Shown one piece after another: positions 1-8,613 of a stretch of DNA of 64,000 nt. The DNA comes from Sporolactobacillus pectinivorans (lineage in GTDB: Bacteria > Bacillota > Bacilli > Bacillales > Sporolactobacillaceae). Numbering within the stretch: the stretch's first letter is position 1; each line of letters opens with the position of its first letter. Made by a program: the position numbers and the translations under genes. Below the pieces are notes generated by a model. That model saw only the letters and a program-made list of their open reading frames with translations. It did not search any database and was not told where the DNA came from. Where the stretch lies: assembly GCF_002802965.1 (NCBI RefSeq), contig NZ_NXGA01000001.1:2551961-2615960 (forward strand), read 5' to 3'.

Positions 1-357
1 CTGATCATCAGACTGTCCGGAGACAATGACATCCAAAACCGCCATCGGACGTGCACCCATCACAATAATGTCATTGACCAAATGATTAATCATGTCATGA
101 CAAAGAGATTCTATGTAACCATATTCAAAGGCAAGTTTCTGCTTAGATCCTGGTTCCTCTACTTTCAGTACCAACACAGGATGCTTTATTTCATCAAATT
201 GAAGATCATAAAGCGAGGCAAAAGCGCCAAGACGATTCAGTACCCGAGTATCTTCCGTACGAAGTTGTTCACTCATGCCCCTCTTGATCTCATCGGTCTG
301 TGCAATATCAACCCCCGCGGCTTTATAAGAAATTTCATGCTCCAATTTATCCGGCAA
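1..357 (-). CDS. AIR synthase (PurM)-like protein, 3' part cut by window edge
   Basis: The reading frame runs from a TTG at 357 off the left edge, 119 codons visible. An AGGGGG ribosome binding site at 370-365 picks this start. Residues 10-17 read SYKAAGVD, the N-terminal signature of phosphoribosylformylglycinamidine cyclo-ligase. The later stretch with VNDIIVMGARP matches the PurM core strand and helix. The usual TDGVGTK nucleotide loop is replaced by a diverged segment containing EEPGSK. No purine genes lie beside it, so it may be a divergent PurM-family paralogue rather than the purine enzyme. The assignment rests on the N-terminal third only. Confidence 0.6.
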   Translation of the reverse strand, partial: MPDKLEHEISYKAAGVDIAQTDEIKRGMSEQLRTEDTRVLNRLGAFASLYDLQFDEIKHPVLVLKVEEPGSKQKLAFEYGYIESLCHDMINHLVNDIIVMGARPMAVLDVIVSGQSDDQ

Positions 358-414
358 GTTATTTCCCCCTCAGTTAGATAGAATATTATTAATTCAACGA
401 TATGAAATAATTCT

Positions 415-1269
415 TTAGATATTGTAGAAATACGGATTAAATTTGTGCTCAAGTCTAATTAACTGCTCCTCCTCTTCTTTTTTCAGCAGTGATTTCTCTT
501 TCATTCTCATGTACAGACATCGTATAAAATGTTTCATGTTTACTCTTTTCGTTAAGTTTACTCTGTTTACTACGGAATAGACGGGTACTTCTGCCGAATC
601 TTGTATGTCGATCTTTTTCAGCCATTCCAACAAATCAGCCGCAGAAACTTTTTTAAATTCCACCATTGCAAGTGCAGGGATAGCAATCCGTTCGTCTTCT
701 TCTGCATCAAAAACAAAAGGGGCATTTTGCAGCAAAGTCTGAAGGCCGTCCCACAATATCCTGCATTCATCAAAACCCACAAAGCGGCTCCTGACACATT
801 CATCAAGAGCGTCACTCATATGTGCCGGAGCATGTGCCCAGCCTTTTCCTTCTACAAAACTCCGATAATCTTTTTCCAGCTTACAATAATGTATTAATTG
901 ATTCATTGTTTCTCGAAATTCAACTTTAGTCAGGAATTTATCCTGATTATCACGAAACAGTATCAGCGCGATGAGCAACGATGAAAATGTTCTTAAAAAA
1001 ACACTGTCATTTCCTGATTCTCCAATTTTGAAATAAAGCATGTTTTCTGACGTGGCTTGTCCAAGGATTTCCTTCAACTGATCGCTATCAAGAAAATGTT
1101 TTTCTAACAACCATTTTGACAATATGGTATAGCCCAACGCATCGCGCAATTCCCCGTCAGGTGAACGCAATGAACACATCACAAGTTGGACTGCTTCAAG
1201 TTCGCTTAGCTCATTGGGCAGACGATAAGCATTCTGGCGAATTTCTAACAACTGATTTTTTAGTTCCAT
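415..1269 (-). CDS. DUF2785 family protein
   Basis: A protein of 284 residues of the DUF2785 family, function unknown. The central region (FLRTFSSLLIALIL, then a GKGWAHAPAHMSDALDE stretch) has the conserved tryptophan, histidine and acidic residues typical of the family. It is predicted soluble and helical, with no signal peptide. A GAGAGAG stretch precedes two in-frame ATGs. It abuts the first (1278), so the second at 1269 has the better spacing and is preferred. It stands alone on the minus strand before the PurM-like gene. Confidence 0.75.
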   Translation of the reverse strand: MELKNQLLEIRQNAYRLPNELSELEAVQLVMCSLRSPDGELRDALGYTILSKWLLEKHFLDSDQLKEILGQATSENMLYFKIGESGNDSVFLRTFSSLLIALILFRDNQDKFLTKVEFRETMNQLIHYCKLEKDYRSFVEGKGWAHAPAHMSDALDECVRSRFVGFDECRILWDGLQTLLQNAPFVFDAEEDERIAIPALAMVEFKKVSAADLLEWLKKIDIQDSAEVPVYSVVNRVNLTKRVNMKHFIRCLYMRMKEKSLLKKEEEEQLIRLEHKFNPYFYNI

Positions 1270-1367
1270 AGCCAACATCTCTCTCTACCGTATTTAACGT
1301 TATGTAGTACAATTGAATTTGCTCGCCGTTCCCATTTGCAGTATGATAATGAACAAATATGTAATAT

Positions 1368-1815
1368 TTAAATTGTTAGCTCAAGAAGTGGAAGCAATAA
1401 ACTAGATGGAACAGTAGATGGGCTCTCCCCTATTCGAACTGCTCCATGTTTAACGTAAAACCCTTCTGCAAAAGGATCACTTTTAATAATTATCCGTTTA
1501 GCATGTAAGTCTCCTGCCAGCCGAACTGCATGCTCCCATAACTTTTTCCCACATCCGTGACCGATTTCAGACGGAGTTACAAAAATCCAAACTAAATCAA
1601 ACGTATTGGGTTGTCTTTTCGCTTTCAATTCAATGATTTGTCCGCCATTTATATAGAATAAACACATTTTGATCATAAATTTTATGAGGTGGAATCGTTA
1701 GATCTTTTTTTGCGGGTTCCCTATATTCATTGCTATATCCCTAGTATCCTTTTGACTTAAATACAATGTCACTCAAAATCCTTGCTTCGTTTTCTTTGGC
1801 ACGGCGAATTTCCAT
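1368..1815 (-). pseudogene. GNAT acetyltransferase pseudogene (amber stop plus frameshift)
   Basis: The intact C-terminal part (about 100 codons) carries a GNAT acetyl-CoA site, GHGCGKKLWEH, and ends PLLELTI. Reading upstream recovers the missing N-terminus in pieces. An ATG at 1815 with a GGAG site begins MEIRRAKENEARILSDIV. A TAG at 1743-1741 falls where this family usually has a tryptophan (KGY-stop-GYSNEY). Near 1655-1665 a frame change joins DQNVFIL to YINGG. With both repaired the protein would be about 148 residues, normal for the family. It lies directly downstream of ecsB. Confidence 0.8.
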
Positions 1816-1911
1816 CTTTTTATCTCCAAATTTTGGTTGTTTAAATTTTTTCCCCGCAGTCTATTGTGCGGTATTCGTCAATCGTGTCATCTCGTGGCCA
1901 CAAGCGGGCAT

Positions 1912-3048
1912 TCAGCGCATGCTCAATGTCAGGATCGTGGATAAGGTCACAACAATGCCCATAAAGATGCTTGGCGGAACAGCCAGCCATTTTTGTAAAC
2001 GAAGCCAGACCGGATCGGAAATTGCCGGATCAAACGAAACAATGGTAAAGAAATCGTGGGCGCACATTTTTCTGAAGAGGATTTTCACCCAGAAATTAAT
2101 GAACCAAATAAAAAGGATGAATGCCACCCATTTTAGCCATAACGGGAGCAAGACAGCTGCGAAACAGGTTATGATGGTCAGTTGATAATAGGAAAGAACA
2201 TAGGACTTGTTTCGCAAAAAGGTTTTCAGCAGAAACTCTAATAAGCCGTTCTCTTTGCTCCGCTTTTTAAAAATCCGTCCGGAGTTGCGAAAAAAAACGA
2301 GCGGTCTTTTTCTTCTGGTGACGGACGGCTTTTCAACTCCCATTGAGAATGCAAGAATGAACTTTATATATTTGGTTTGTTCAGCGCTTTCGGTTTCCAG
2401 ATCTTTAATCCACCGATTCGTCTTCTTCAGCTGGATAATGTTCAAATAGATCATGATGACGAAACAGAACATGCCGCAGACGGCCCATAGAATTGGAGCC
2501 GACACCAGCAGAACGCTGGCCAGACAATATGCCAGAATCATGAACAACCAGCGATAGACGAGCGAATCCGTCAACTTTTTAATCGTCATTAAAGTTAACT
2601 TAAACGCACTCACCGCCAGAAAAAGGGATAAGAGCTGCACTTGTGAATAATGATAAATAGTGATCAGTACAGGCAGTGCCAAAATAAACAGCACCGTTTC
2701 AAATAAAAAAAGGAAGAGCAACGAAAGCAGCAGACCGCATCGTTTAAGCTGAAGAATCTCCTTTTTCTTTTGAATGAGAAAAAGCAAGTCAGCATCCAGG
2801 AGATAGGTTCTGATGTTCCCACTGACAGACAGCAGAAGGAGCAGTATGACCAGCAGTGAAGAGGGCAGACGGGCATCCCAGTAACTATGTATGTTTCGCC
2901 AGAAATCGGCGTAAAGAAAAGGAGCAATAGCTGCCGCAGGTATAACAATATAAAGCATAATCGGCCAATCAACAACGGATCGTATAACGTTCCACTGAAA
3001 TTGGAACTGTTGCCTGAATCTTTTTATAAAAAGTTTAGTCCCGGACAT
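1912..3048 (-). CDS. ecsB: EcsB-family ABC transporter permease
   Basis: A membrane protein of 378 residues with repeated hydrophobic segments, the permease partner of the ATPase encoded just upstream. EcsB-type traits include the N-terminal KRFRQQFQFQWNVIRSVVDW region and the block with LDADLLFLIQ. In bacilli the Ecs transporter affects secretion, competence and membrane proteolysis; whether the role is the same here is inference. The start at 3048 is chosen because AGAGG sits nine bases before it; an alternative ATG is at 3057. The gene overlaps the end of ecsA by 14 bases, so translation is probably coupled. Confidence 0.8.
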   Translation of the reverse strand: MSGTKLFIKRFRQQFQFQWNVIRSVVDWPIMLYIVIPAAAIAPFLYADFWRNIHSYWDARLPSSLLVILLLLLSVSGNIRTYLLDADLLFLIQKKKEILQLKRCGLLLSLLFLFLFETVLFILALPVLITIYHYSQVQLLSLFLAVSAFKLTLMTIKKLTDSLVYRWLFMILAYCLASVLLVSAPILWAVCGMFCFVIMIYLNIIQLKKTNRWIKDLETESAEQTKYIKFILAFSMGVEKPSVTRRKRPLVFFRNSGRIFKKRSKENGLLEFLLKTFLRNKSYVLSYYQLTIITCFAAVLLPLWLKWVAFILFIWFINFWVKILFRKMCAHDFFTIVSFDPAISDPVWLRLQKWLAVPPSIFMGIVVTLSTILTLSMR

Positions 3049-3742
3049 CGGATTCATCCTCTGTCAGCACATCAAAGCAGTCCAGCAAAGATCCGGTGCT
3101 TAACCCGCTGTACTTCCGAATTTCATCAAGCGCGCCCTGTACAATGAGCCTTCCATTGGAAATCAAAACAAAGCGGTCGCAGATCTTTTCTGCTGTATCC
3201 AGCACATGGGTGGACATCAGGATTCCGGCGCCCTGCTCTTTTTCCTTTTGCAGTGATTGCAGCAGCCTCTTCACGGCTTTAGGATCCAACCCCATAAAAG
3301 GTTCATCGACGATGTACAGATCCGGCTGTTTGAGAAAGGCGAGCACGAGCATCACCTTTTGCTGCATCCCTTTTGAAAAACTTTCCGGATACTGATGAAT
3401 GACACGGGTCAGCTGGAAGCGTTCCAAGAGCGTATTGGTGCGATCAATATAGGACTTTTCATCCGTATCAAGCGTCGTCAGCAAGAATTCGATGTGTTCC
3501 CATAACGTCAATTTCTCATAAAGAATGGGGCGTTCTGGTATATAGGCGTAGTTACCAAGCTGACAATCGCCCTTCACGTTTTTCATAATGCCAAGAATTG
3601 ACTTGATCGTTGTGCTCTTTCCGGCCCCATTCGGACCTATCAATCCGACCAGTTCTCCGGTGTCAACCGAAAAATGAACATCTCTTAACACAGGTGAATC
3701 TGCAGCATATCCGGCTTCATTTATATCAACAGATAAAAGCAA
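3035..3742 (-). CDS. ecsA: EcsA ABC transporter ATP-binding protein
   Basis: An ATPase of 235 residues. The Walker A motif GPNGAGKST lies at about 36-44. The signature motif is the non-canonical SFSKGMQQK, typical of EcsA. Walker B is LYIVDEPFMGLD and the switch histidine is in STHVLD. The TTG start at 3742 follows a GAAGGG site. It energises the EcsB permease, with which it overlaps. No other subunit is visible. Confidence 0.88.
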   Translation of the reverse strand: MLLSVDINEAGYAADSPVLRDVHFSVDTGELVGLIGPNGAGKSTTIKSILGIMKNVKGDCQLGNYAYIPERPILYEKLTLWEHIEFLLTTLDTDEKSYIDRTNTLLERFQLTRVIHQYPESFSKGMQQKVMLVLAFLKQPDLYIVDEPFMGLDPKAVKRLLQSLQKEKEQGAGILMSTHVLDTAEKICDRFVLISNGRLIVQGALDEIRKYSGLSTGSLLDCFDVLTEDESDVRD

Positions 3743-3833
3743 GAGAATCCCTTCTTTTAGATCATAATGATATGCTAGTAATCATAAGCCGCGCAATAAA
3801 CAACCTCTTAAGTCATTGTACCTTATTAATCAA

Positions 3834-4568
3834 TCAATCTAATAGGTCTTTTAAGTCGTATAAATGACGAATAAAATGGTAATCTCTATGCATGAGTTTA
3901 TTCAATAGATACAATTTCCAGTTTCGATTGATAACGAGAGACTGAATGCCTAATTTCAGTGCTCCATTACAATTTCGAATACTGTCATCCACAAAAATGG
4001 CCTGCTTGGGCGAAATGTTTAGTTCAACTAATGCTGATTGATACATTAACGGGTTAGGCTTTGTTACCCCTTTCTTAGATGAAATCACAAATGATGAAAA
4101 ATAAGCCCTCAAGTTCGCTTTATTGAATACACCTTCTAACGAAGGCCATGCATCTGAAACAACAGCAAGCTTGTAATGCCGGCTTAATTTGGGAATAAGC
4201 TGTACCGCGTCCTCAAAGAATGTATACTTGCTTGGATTAAAAACCAAATCTTTAGCGATGGCTTGTATCGAGATGTCGTCTAAGGCCAGCTCCGGAAGAC
4301 AACCGGCAAAAATGCGGTAAAACTGAATAAAGTGTGCATACTCCTCTTTTTCATTTATGATGAGATTTTGTTGTTTGATATACTGTGATGAATGAAAAAA
4401 AGCTTCCTCCCTTTTTTTAGATGAAATCGAATAAAATTTTTCCTTGTTAACGTAACTAAAGAAATTTGGGGGAATAAACCAGTGGCCTGATTTGGGTTCA
4501 TTCAACACTCTCCCCGAATCAAATAATATGGCTTTTAGTTGCCCCCTCTGCAAATTTTTTATTGTCAT
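3834..4568 (-). CDS. HAD-family hydrolase
   Basis: A protein of 244 residues of the haloacid dehalogenase superfamily. Motif I is ILFDSGR, where the second catalytic aspartate of the usual DxD is replaced by glycine. Motif II is VVSD, the motif III lysine is in SSKKGVTKPN, and motif IV is FVDDS. The motif I change could alter or weaken phosphatase activity. The ATG at 4568 has a GAGGAG site and overlaps the TGA of the upstream nucleotidyltransferase gene (ATGA), so the two were a coupled pair. Confidence 0.75.
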   Translation of the reverse strand: MTIKNLQRGQLKAILFDSGRVLNEPKSGHWFIPPNFFSYVNKEKFYSISSKKREEAFFHSSQYIKQQNLIINEKEEYAHFIQFYRIFAGCLPELALDDISIQAIAKDLVFNPSKYTFFEDAVQLIPKLSRHYKLAVVSDAWPSLEGVFNKANLRAYFSSFVISSKKGVTKPNPLMYQSALVELNISPKQAIFVDDSIRNCNGALKLGIQSLVINRNWKLYLLNKLMHRDYHFIRHLYDLKDLLD

Positions 4569-5406
4569 TCAAATTCACTCCTCTTCATCGTTGGGTAATG
4601 AAGTTCCCGAATCAGCGCAGCTATTGATTTTGTCATATAAGCATCTTTTCTTCGAATAAAAACAGCTTGAACCCTTCCATTCTCGTCCGGTATCTGAATA
4701 AAGTGTAAGCCTTCATGGTTGGTTTTTTCATAAAAACTTCTGGGTAAAACCGCAATCCCATTTTCCCGCCGAACACTGTCCAGTATCGCTTCCAAAGATC
4801 CCCTTATCAAAATTCTTACCGGTCCGATCCCCCTTTTTAACATGAACCGATTCACTTTTAATCCAATACAATTTGGATTTAACATAAAAAACCGCTGACG
4901 AACAAGTTTCACTGCATCAAGAGTTGCGCGCAAGCCGGACACAAATCCAATTTCTTCATCAAAAGAAAATTCATTAACAATTTGTGAATGAGCAACAGGG
5001 CCATCAACAAAAGCACCGTGCAAAGTGAAATCAATGACTTGGTTAATCAGTGATTCCGTATCTGCCACTTCAACATTTATTTTAACATTCGGAAATTTGT
5101 TTTGAAATGAGGAAATGATATCCGGTATTTTAGTTGCCGCAAATCTGTATGCCCATGGCGACCGATGCACCTGTTCGATTAACGGAATCTGGGCAAAGTG
5201 CAGCTGTATCATCCCGTCTTTAAATTTTGCATTTCTGTCTCTGTTCTGTTTATTCGAATCAGTGTAGATCATTAAATCAATATCGCTATACAGGTCTGCT
5301 TCCCCTCGGGCTGCGGAACCACCTATCGATACAAACGTGCGTCGGGGATATCGCATGCGATAAACTCTTTTGCCAAACCAAACAGATAGTTGCTTCTTTC
5401 ATTCAT
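4565..5406 (-). pseudogene. Nucleotidyltransferase-fold protein, frameshifted near its start
   Basis: The large frame contains the nucleotidyltransferase motif GGSAARGEADLYSDIDL (GSx(8-10)DxD), as in aminoglycoside nucleotidyltransferases and related small-molecule adenylyltransferases. Its in-frame ATG at 5356 has no good ribosome site. A proper start lies at 5406 (AGGTGA upstream) and reads MNERSNYLFGLAKEF through PDARLY, which is the expected N-terminus. The two frames meet at about 5325-5335, where one base appears lost. Either the gene is disabled or this is a sequencing error. It is coupled to the HAD gene downstream. The substrate cannot be told from sequence. Confidence 0.72.
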
Positions 5407-5597
5407 TGACGATCACCTGCTCAGATTTCATAAGAAAATATCAGTTTGAACATAACATCATACACAATTTAAAAAGGTATATGATTTATGCCCATGTTTC
5501 TTTTTTCAAGCCAACTCGATTTTTAATCTATCATAGACCGATAAATATCAGCCTATCTTCTTCAATTTAATGTGACCGGACAAAAATAAATATGTTA

Positions 5598-5626
5598 TTG
5601 ACAATATTCATCGATTACAGTAAAGT
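5598..5626 (+). promoter_or_regulatory. Sigma-A-type promoter of the MerR operon
   Basis: TTGACA at 5598-5603, a 17-base spacer and TAAAGT at 5621-5626 make a good vegetative promoter. The -10 box lies inside the first operator repeat, so a bound regulator would act directly on this promoter. Confidence 0.7.
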
Positions 5627-5670
5627 GTAATCAATACAGTTTAGTGTTACACGTACAGTAAAGTGCTAAT
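5613..5670 (+). promoter_or_regulatory. Three operator repeats, 19-bp period
   Basis: ACAGT followed by WWAGTG occurs at 5617, 5636 and 5655, exactly 19 bases apart. The first copy is the best palindrome, GATTACAGTAAAGTGTAATC (5613-5632), with GATTACA mirrored by TGTAATC. The series runs from the -10 box to just before the ribosome binding site (AAGGAGG, 5674-5680). It is probably the binding site of the MerR-type protein encoded next; that link is inferred. Confidence 0.65.
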
Positions 5671-5688
5671 AAAAAGGAGGAAAAGGGA

Positions 5689-6105
5689 TTGGGTTATTTT
5701 ACGGCACAGCAAATCACCGATGTACTTAAAAACAGCGACATCAACATCAATTTAAGAACGGTCAGATATTATACTCAGATAGGCATGGTCCCACCACTTC
5801 AAACGGTTGGAAAAAGACGCGTCTACACCGATGTTCACCTTGCCTACTTTCGGGCGATACTGACATTGGCGAAAATGGGAGAAACACTGGCGACAATCCG
5901 CGAAGAGCTAAAGGATCAATCAATCGACGAGATTAAAAAGATTGGCGATCAGATCACTCTGTATCAGTCAAACAAAATTTTGAACCGTGAGACAACAAAA
6001 ATAAATGATGATGCATTTATTATACTCAACTCCAGAATAAATCCTGAGACAAAGCAAAAAATCTTTGATTCCATATCAGAAATCATGAAAGAAGATGGGG
6101 AATGA
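5689..6105 (+). CDS. MerR-family transcriptional regulator
   Basis: A protein of 138 residues with a winged helix-turn-helix of MerR type at about 1-75. The recognition region contains NLRTVRYYTQIGMVPP, followed by a GKRRVYTD wing. The C-terminal half is short and lacks conserved metal-binding cysteines, so a small-molecule or autonomous role is likelier than metal sensing. The TTG start at 5689 follows a strong AAGGAGG. It is the first gene of a three-gene operon (its stop overlaps the next start) that ends in an MFS exporter, which it probably controls together with itself. Confidence 0.8.
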   Translation: MGYFTAQQITDVLKNSDININLRTVRYYTQIGMVPPLQTVGKRRVYTDVHLAYFRAILTLAKMGETLATIREELKDQSIDEIKKIGDQITLYQSNKILNRETTKINDDAFIILNSRINPETKQKIFDSISEIMKEDGE

Positions 6106-6635
6106 TGAAAGTTGAAGCAAGACTCGAAAAAGCAGAATTGGAATGTCTTGAAGGTTTAAACCATTTATGGATTCATCTTGAATGTGTTGACTGTTCTGTA
6201 ATCGTTAATTTCAGGCTTCATCTTGATTTTCCTGAGGGTATCTGCCTTTTGAAAAACTTAAATGATTTTCCCGAAGATCAGTCCCATACGGTGACAGTTC
6301 CAAAAGTCGATCAAAATCTGGATATGGTCTTCGAACTATTTACAGAAAAAAAGCTGCCATTGGGACGAATATTTCTGATCCTTCTTTTCTCTTTTCAAAA
6401 TCATGGCCAATTTTACAAAGATCAGAGGCAAATACCTCTGACCATCGTTTCTGAAGAAGCAAGCGATAAGATCATCATGGATCAAGAAGTTGTTTCCCTT
6501 GTAGAGAAAATGAAAAAGCATACGAAACAGGGATATACTTTTGAGACCATTCCGAGGGTGATTCAGGAAGCGATCACGGAACTTTCCCCTTTGGAAAGAA
6601 AATATCGTATTGATGGTGTTTGTGGGGCGGTTTAA
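6105..6635 (+). CDS. Uncharacterised protein between MerR regulator and MFS exporter
   Basis: A protein of 176 residues, family not recognised. No signal peptide or membrane segment is evident. The N-terminal half is rich in acidic residues and short hydrophobic strands, and the C-terminal 60 residues look helical. It overlaps the MerR stop and the MFS start (TAATG), so all three genes are translationally linked. The position suggests an accessory sensor or modulator of the exporter, but nothing in the sequence proves it. ATGs at 6102 and 6105 are both possible; the second is better spaced from GGGGA. Confidence 0.6.
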   Translation: MKVEARLEKAELECLEGLNHLWIHLECVDCSVIVNFRLHLDFPEGICLLKNLNDFPEDQSHTVTVPKVDQNLDMVFELFTEKKLPLGRIFLILLFSFQNHGQFYKDQRQIPLTIVSEEASDKIIMDQEVVSLVEKMKKHTKQGYTFETIPRVIQEAITELSPLERKYRIDGVCGAV

Positions 6636-7891
6636 TGCATGCCTTCCTAGATATTTTCAAAAATTCAAACTATCGCCAGCTATTTCTTGCTTCCTTTGCA
6701 TCACAATTTGGAACGGTGACGTCCACCACGGCCTTTACTTTTTATCTGCTTGATCAGTACGCAAACAAGCCTTACTATGCAACCCTTGTCGAATTAATGT
6801 ACACTCTGCCTTCACTTTTTGTTTTTTTCATCGTTGGTGTGCTAGCAGACAACATCAACCGACAAAAAATCATGATTTATTCTGATTGGCTGAATGCCTG
6901 TCTCTGTGTCATGCTGGTTACAGCCACTCTTTTAAAAATCGTTACGATCATCTTTGTCCTGCTTTTTATGATAACAGCCGTGTCCAAATTCTTTGTTCCG
7001 GCGCAAACCGCTGCAATTCAAGGAATTCTTCATGACCGAGAATACGCTGTGGCTGGTGGACTGAATCAAATGCTTATTAGCATATTTCTCCTTTTTGGAA
7101 CTGCTTTTGGAGCTTTCTTTTACTGGAATCTAGGGATTTCAGGCGCCATATTGATGAACTGTTTCAGTTTTCTTTTCTCAAGTTTTTTAATTTATCATTG
7201 TCATTTTCCGAAGAAAGCGATTCTGCCCAAGGAAAATCCCAAAGACACTCGTTTAAACATCAGCATGATCTTCTCTGAATTTAAACAGGGAATGGTTTAT
7301 ATTTTAAGACATCGCCTGTTGAGTGCCCTGATGCTCGGTACGGCTGTATTAGGTTTTGTAAACGGCGGGCTGTCCATCATGCCCATCTACCTGCTGAAAT
7401 ATAAATTAGCTCCCAATGACTATCAGCAGGCCGCTGCGGTATCAGGAGTGGTTTTCGGAATGGGCATTCTCTCAGGCAGTTTTGTTGCTTCTTTAATTGT
7501 TAATAAAATTAAATTGTCTCAGTTAATGATTTTGGGCTTTCTTATAGCGAGTGTCTTTATTTCTTTAGAATATTTTGCGAAAAGCTTTCTTCTTTATCTT
7601 TTCTTTTATTTTTGTGTCGCACTGTGCATCCCCATTGTCAATGTTGCCTTATCGGGATGGCTCCCCAGGATTGTCGATTCCAGATTTATGGGACGCGTGC
7701 AGGCTTGGTTCGACCCGATTGGTAATCTGACACAATCACTGCTTTTTGGAATTATTGCGCTCGCTTTTCCAAGGTATATAAAAGTTGAAACACCCTTTCT
7801 TTGGTTTGGTGGCTGCCTCTTATTCGTAGCGATCTTTTACATGTTTGTGTTTCCAAAATCAGTAAAGACATTACAAAGTATAGATAGCTAA
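6635..7891 (+). CDS. MFS transporter
   Basis: A protein of 418 residues with about twelve hydrophobic segments, of the major facilitator superfamily. Loop 2-3 carries the signature GVLADNINRQKIMI. The N-terminus (FKNSNYRQLFLASFASQFG) resembles the MFS branch that includes macrolide and siderophore exporters (Mef/EntS-like). The ATG at 6635 overlaps the previous stop and has a GGGGCGG site. As the last gene of a MerR-led operon it is probably a drug or metabolite exporter; the substrate is unknown. Confidence 0.82.
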   Translation: MHAFLDIFKNSNYRQLFLASFASQFGTVTSTTAFTFYLLDQYANKPYYATLVELMYTLPSLFVFFIVGVLADNINRQKIMIYSDWLNACLCVMLVTATLLKIVTIIFVLLFMITAVSKFFVPAQTAAIQGILHDREYAVAGGLNQMLISIFLLFGTAFGAFFYWNLGISGAILMNCFSFLFSSFLIYHCHFPKKAILPKENPKDTRLNISMIFSEFKQGMVYILRHRLLSALMLGTAVLGFVNGGLSIMPIYLLKYKLAPNDYQQAAAVSGVVFGMGILSGSFVASLIVNKIKLSQLMILGFLIASVFISLEYFAKSFLLYLFFYFCVALCIPIVNVALSGWLPRIVDSRFMGRVQAWFDPIGNLTQSLLFGIIALAFPRYIKVETPFLWFGGCLLFVAIFYMFVFPKSVKTLQSIDS

Positions 7892-7943
7892 AAATCGTTC
7901 TTTTCGCTTATTTTGACTCTCAGTACTTGAAGAAGGATCTCAT

Positions 7944-7986
7944 CGGCCTTTAATGACAGTGTTAAAAGGCCGTACTGTTTTTTATC
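7944..7986 (+). terminator. Rho-independent terminator of the MerR operon
   Basis: Stem CGGCCTTT (7944-7951) pairs with AAAGGCCG (7965-7972), followed by TACTGTTTTTT. It lies about 50 bases after the MFS stop. Confidence 0.75.
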
Positions 7987-8101
7987 GGATTAATACAGCT
8001 GCCTAACATTTTTCAGGTGGATAATGCCCTATGCGCTCAAAGCAATTATTTTAGATTTCTAGCATATCAGGACGAATAAAAGATCTCATCAGTATAAATT
8101 C

Positions 8102-8405
8102 AACCTCTTCTCTCAGTTGCATGTTGCAAAAGATTGGCTTACGCTTTAACTGTTTAGTAATTATTAAATAGTTAAAGCATAAGGAGCTGATACGATGGAT
8201 AGAACTGTGTTGGATAAATATTTCCATCTCTCGGACGCGATAGACTCTTTTGCCGAACTAATCAAATAATGGCTTCTTTCATTCATTGACGATCACCCGC
8301 TCAGATTTCATGCAAAATTATTGCCAACTTCGCGAAAGTAAGAAGCAAATACCTCTGACAACGTTGATTCCAAATTTTTGAGACGCATGCAGGGTGGCTA
8401 GAAAG
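8102..8405. pseudogene. Mosaic of four collapsed gene copies
   Basis: Within 300 bp are shortened copies of four nearby stretches. 8102-8234 copies the leader and first codons of the SnoaL-like gene (10036-10170). 8235-8311 copies the start region of the nucleotidyltransferase gene (5354-5430), nearly identical over 8271-8310. About 8325-8360 resembles 6409-6445 in the uncharacterised gene, sharing GCAAATACCTCTGAC. 8361-8405 resembles 7672-7715 in the MFS gene. The last three keep their original order. The first junction leaves a 24-codon frame (8195-8269, AAGGAG upstream) that starts MDRTVLDKYFHLSD. The rest of 7892-8613 shows no gene. Confidence 0.7.
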
Positions 8406-8613
8406 CCGAATCTATCAAACCACGAAGTTACTGGAAAGCTACTTATTCTGCGCAAATTCACATAAATAAAAAATAATTTGACAAAATATGTGCGTCTTAT
8501 TACTTCAAATGATCGATTTCGAGCGTTATAGTTAACAAAAATAAACAGTAGATCAGATGAACGATTATAGAGATATCGTCCGGTTTTTTCTGTTCTGGAA
8601 AGGGTGATACAAG

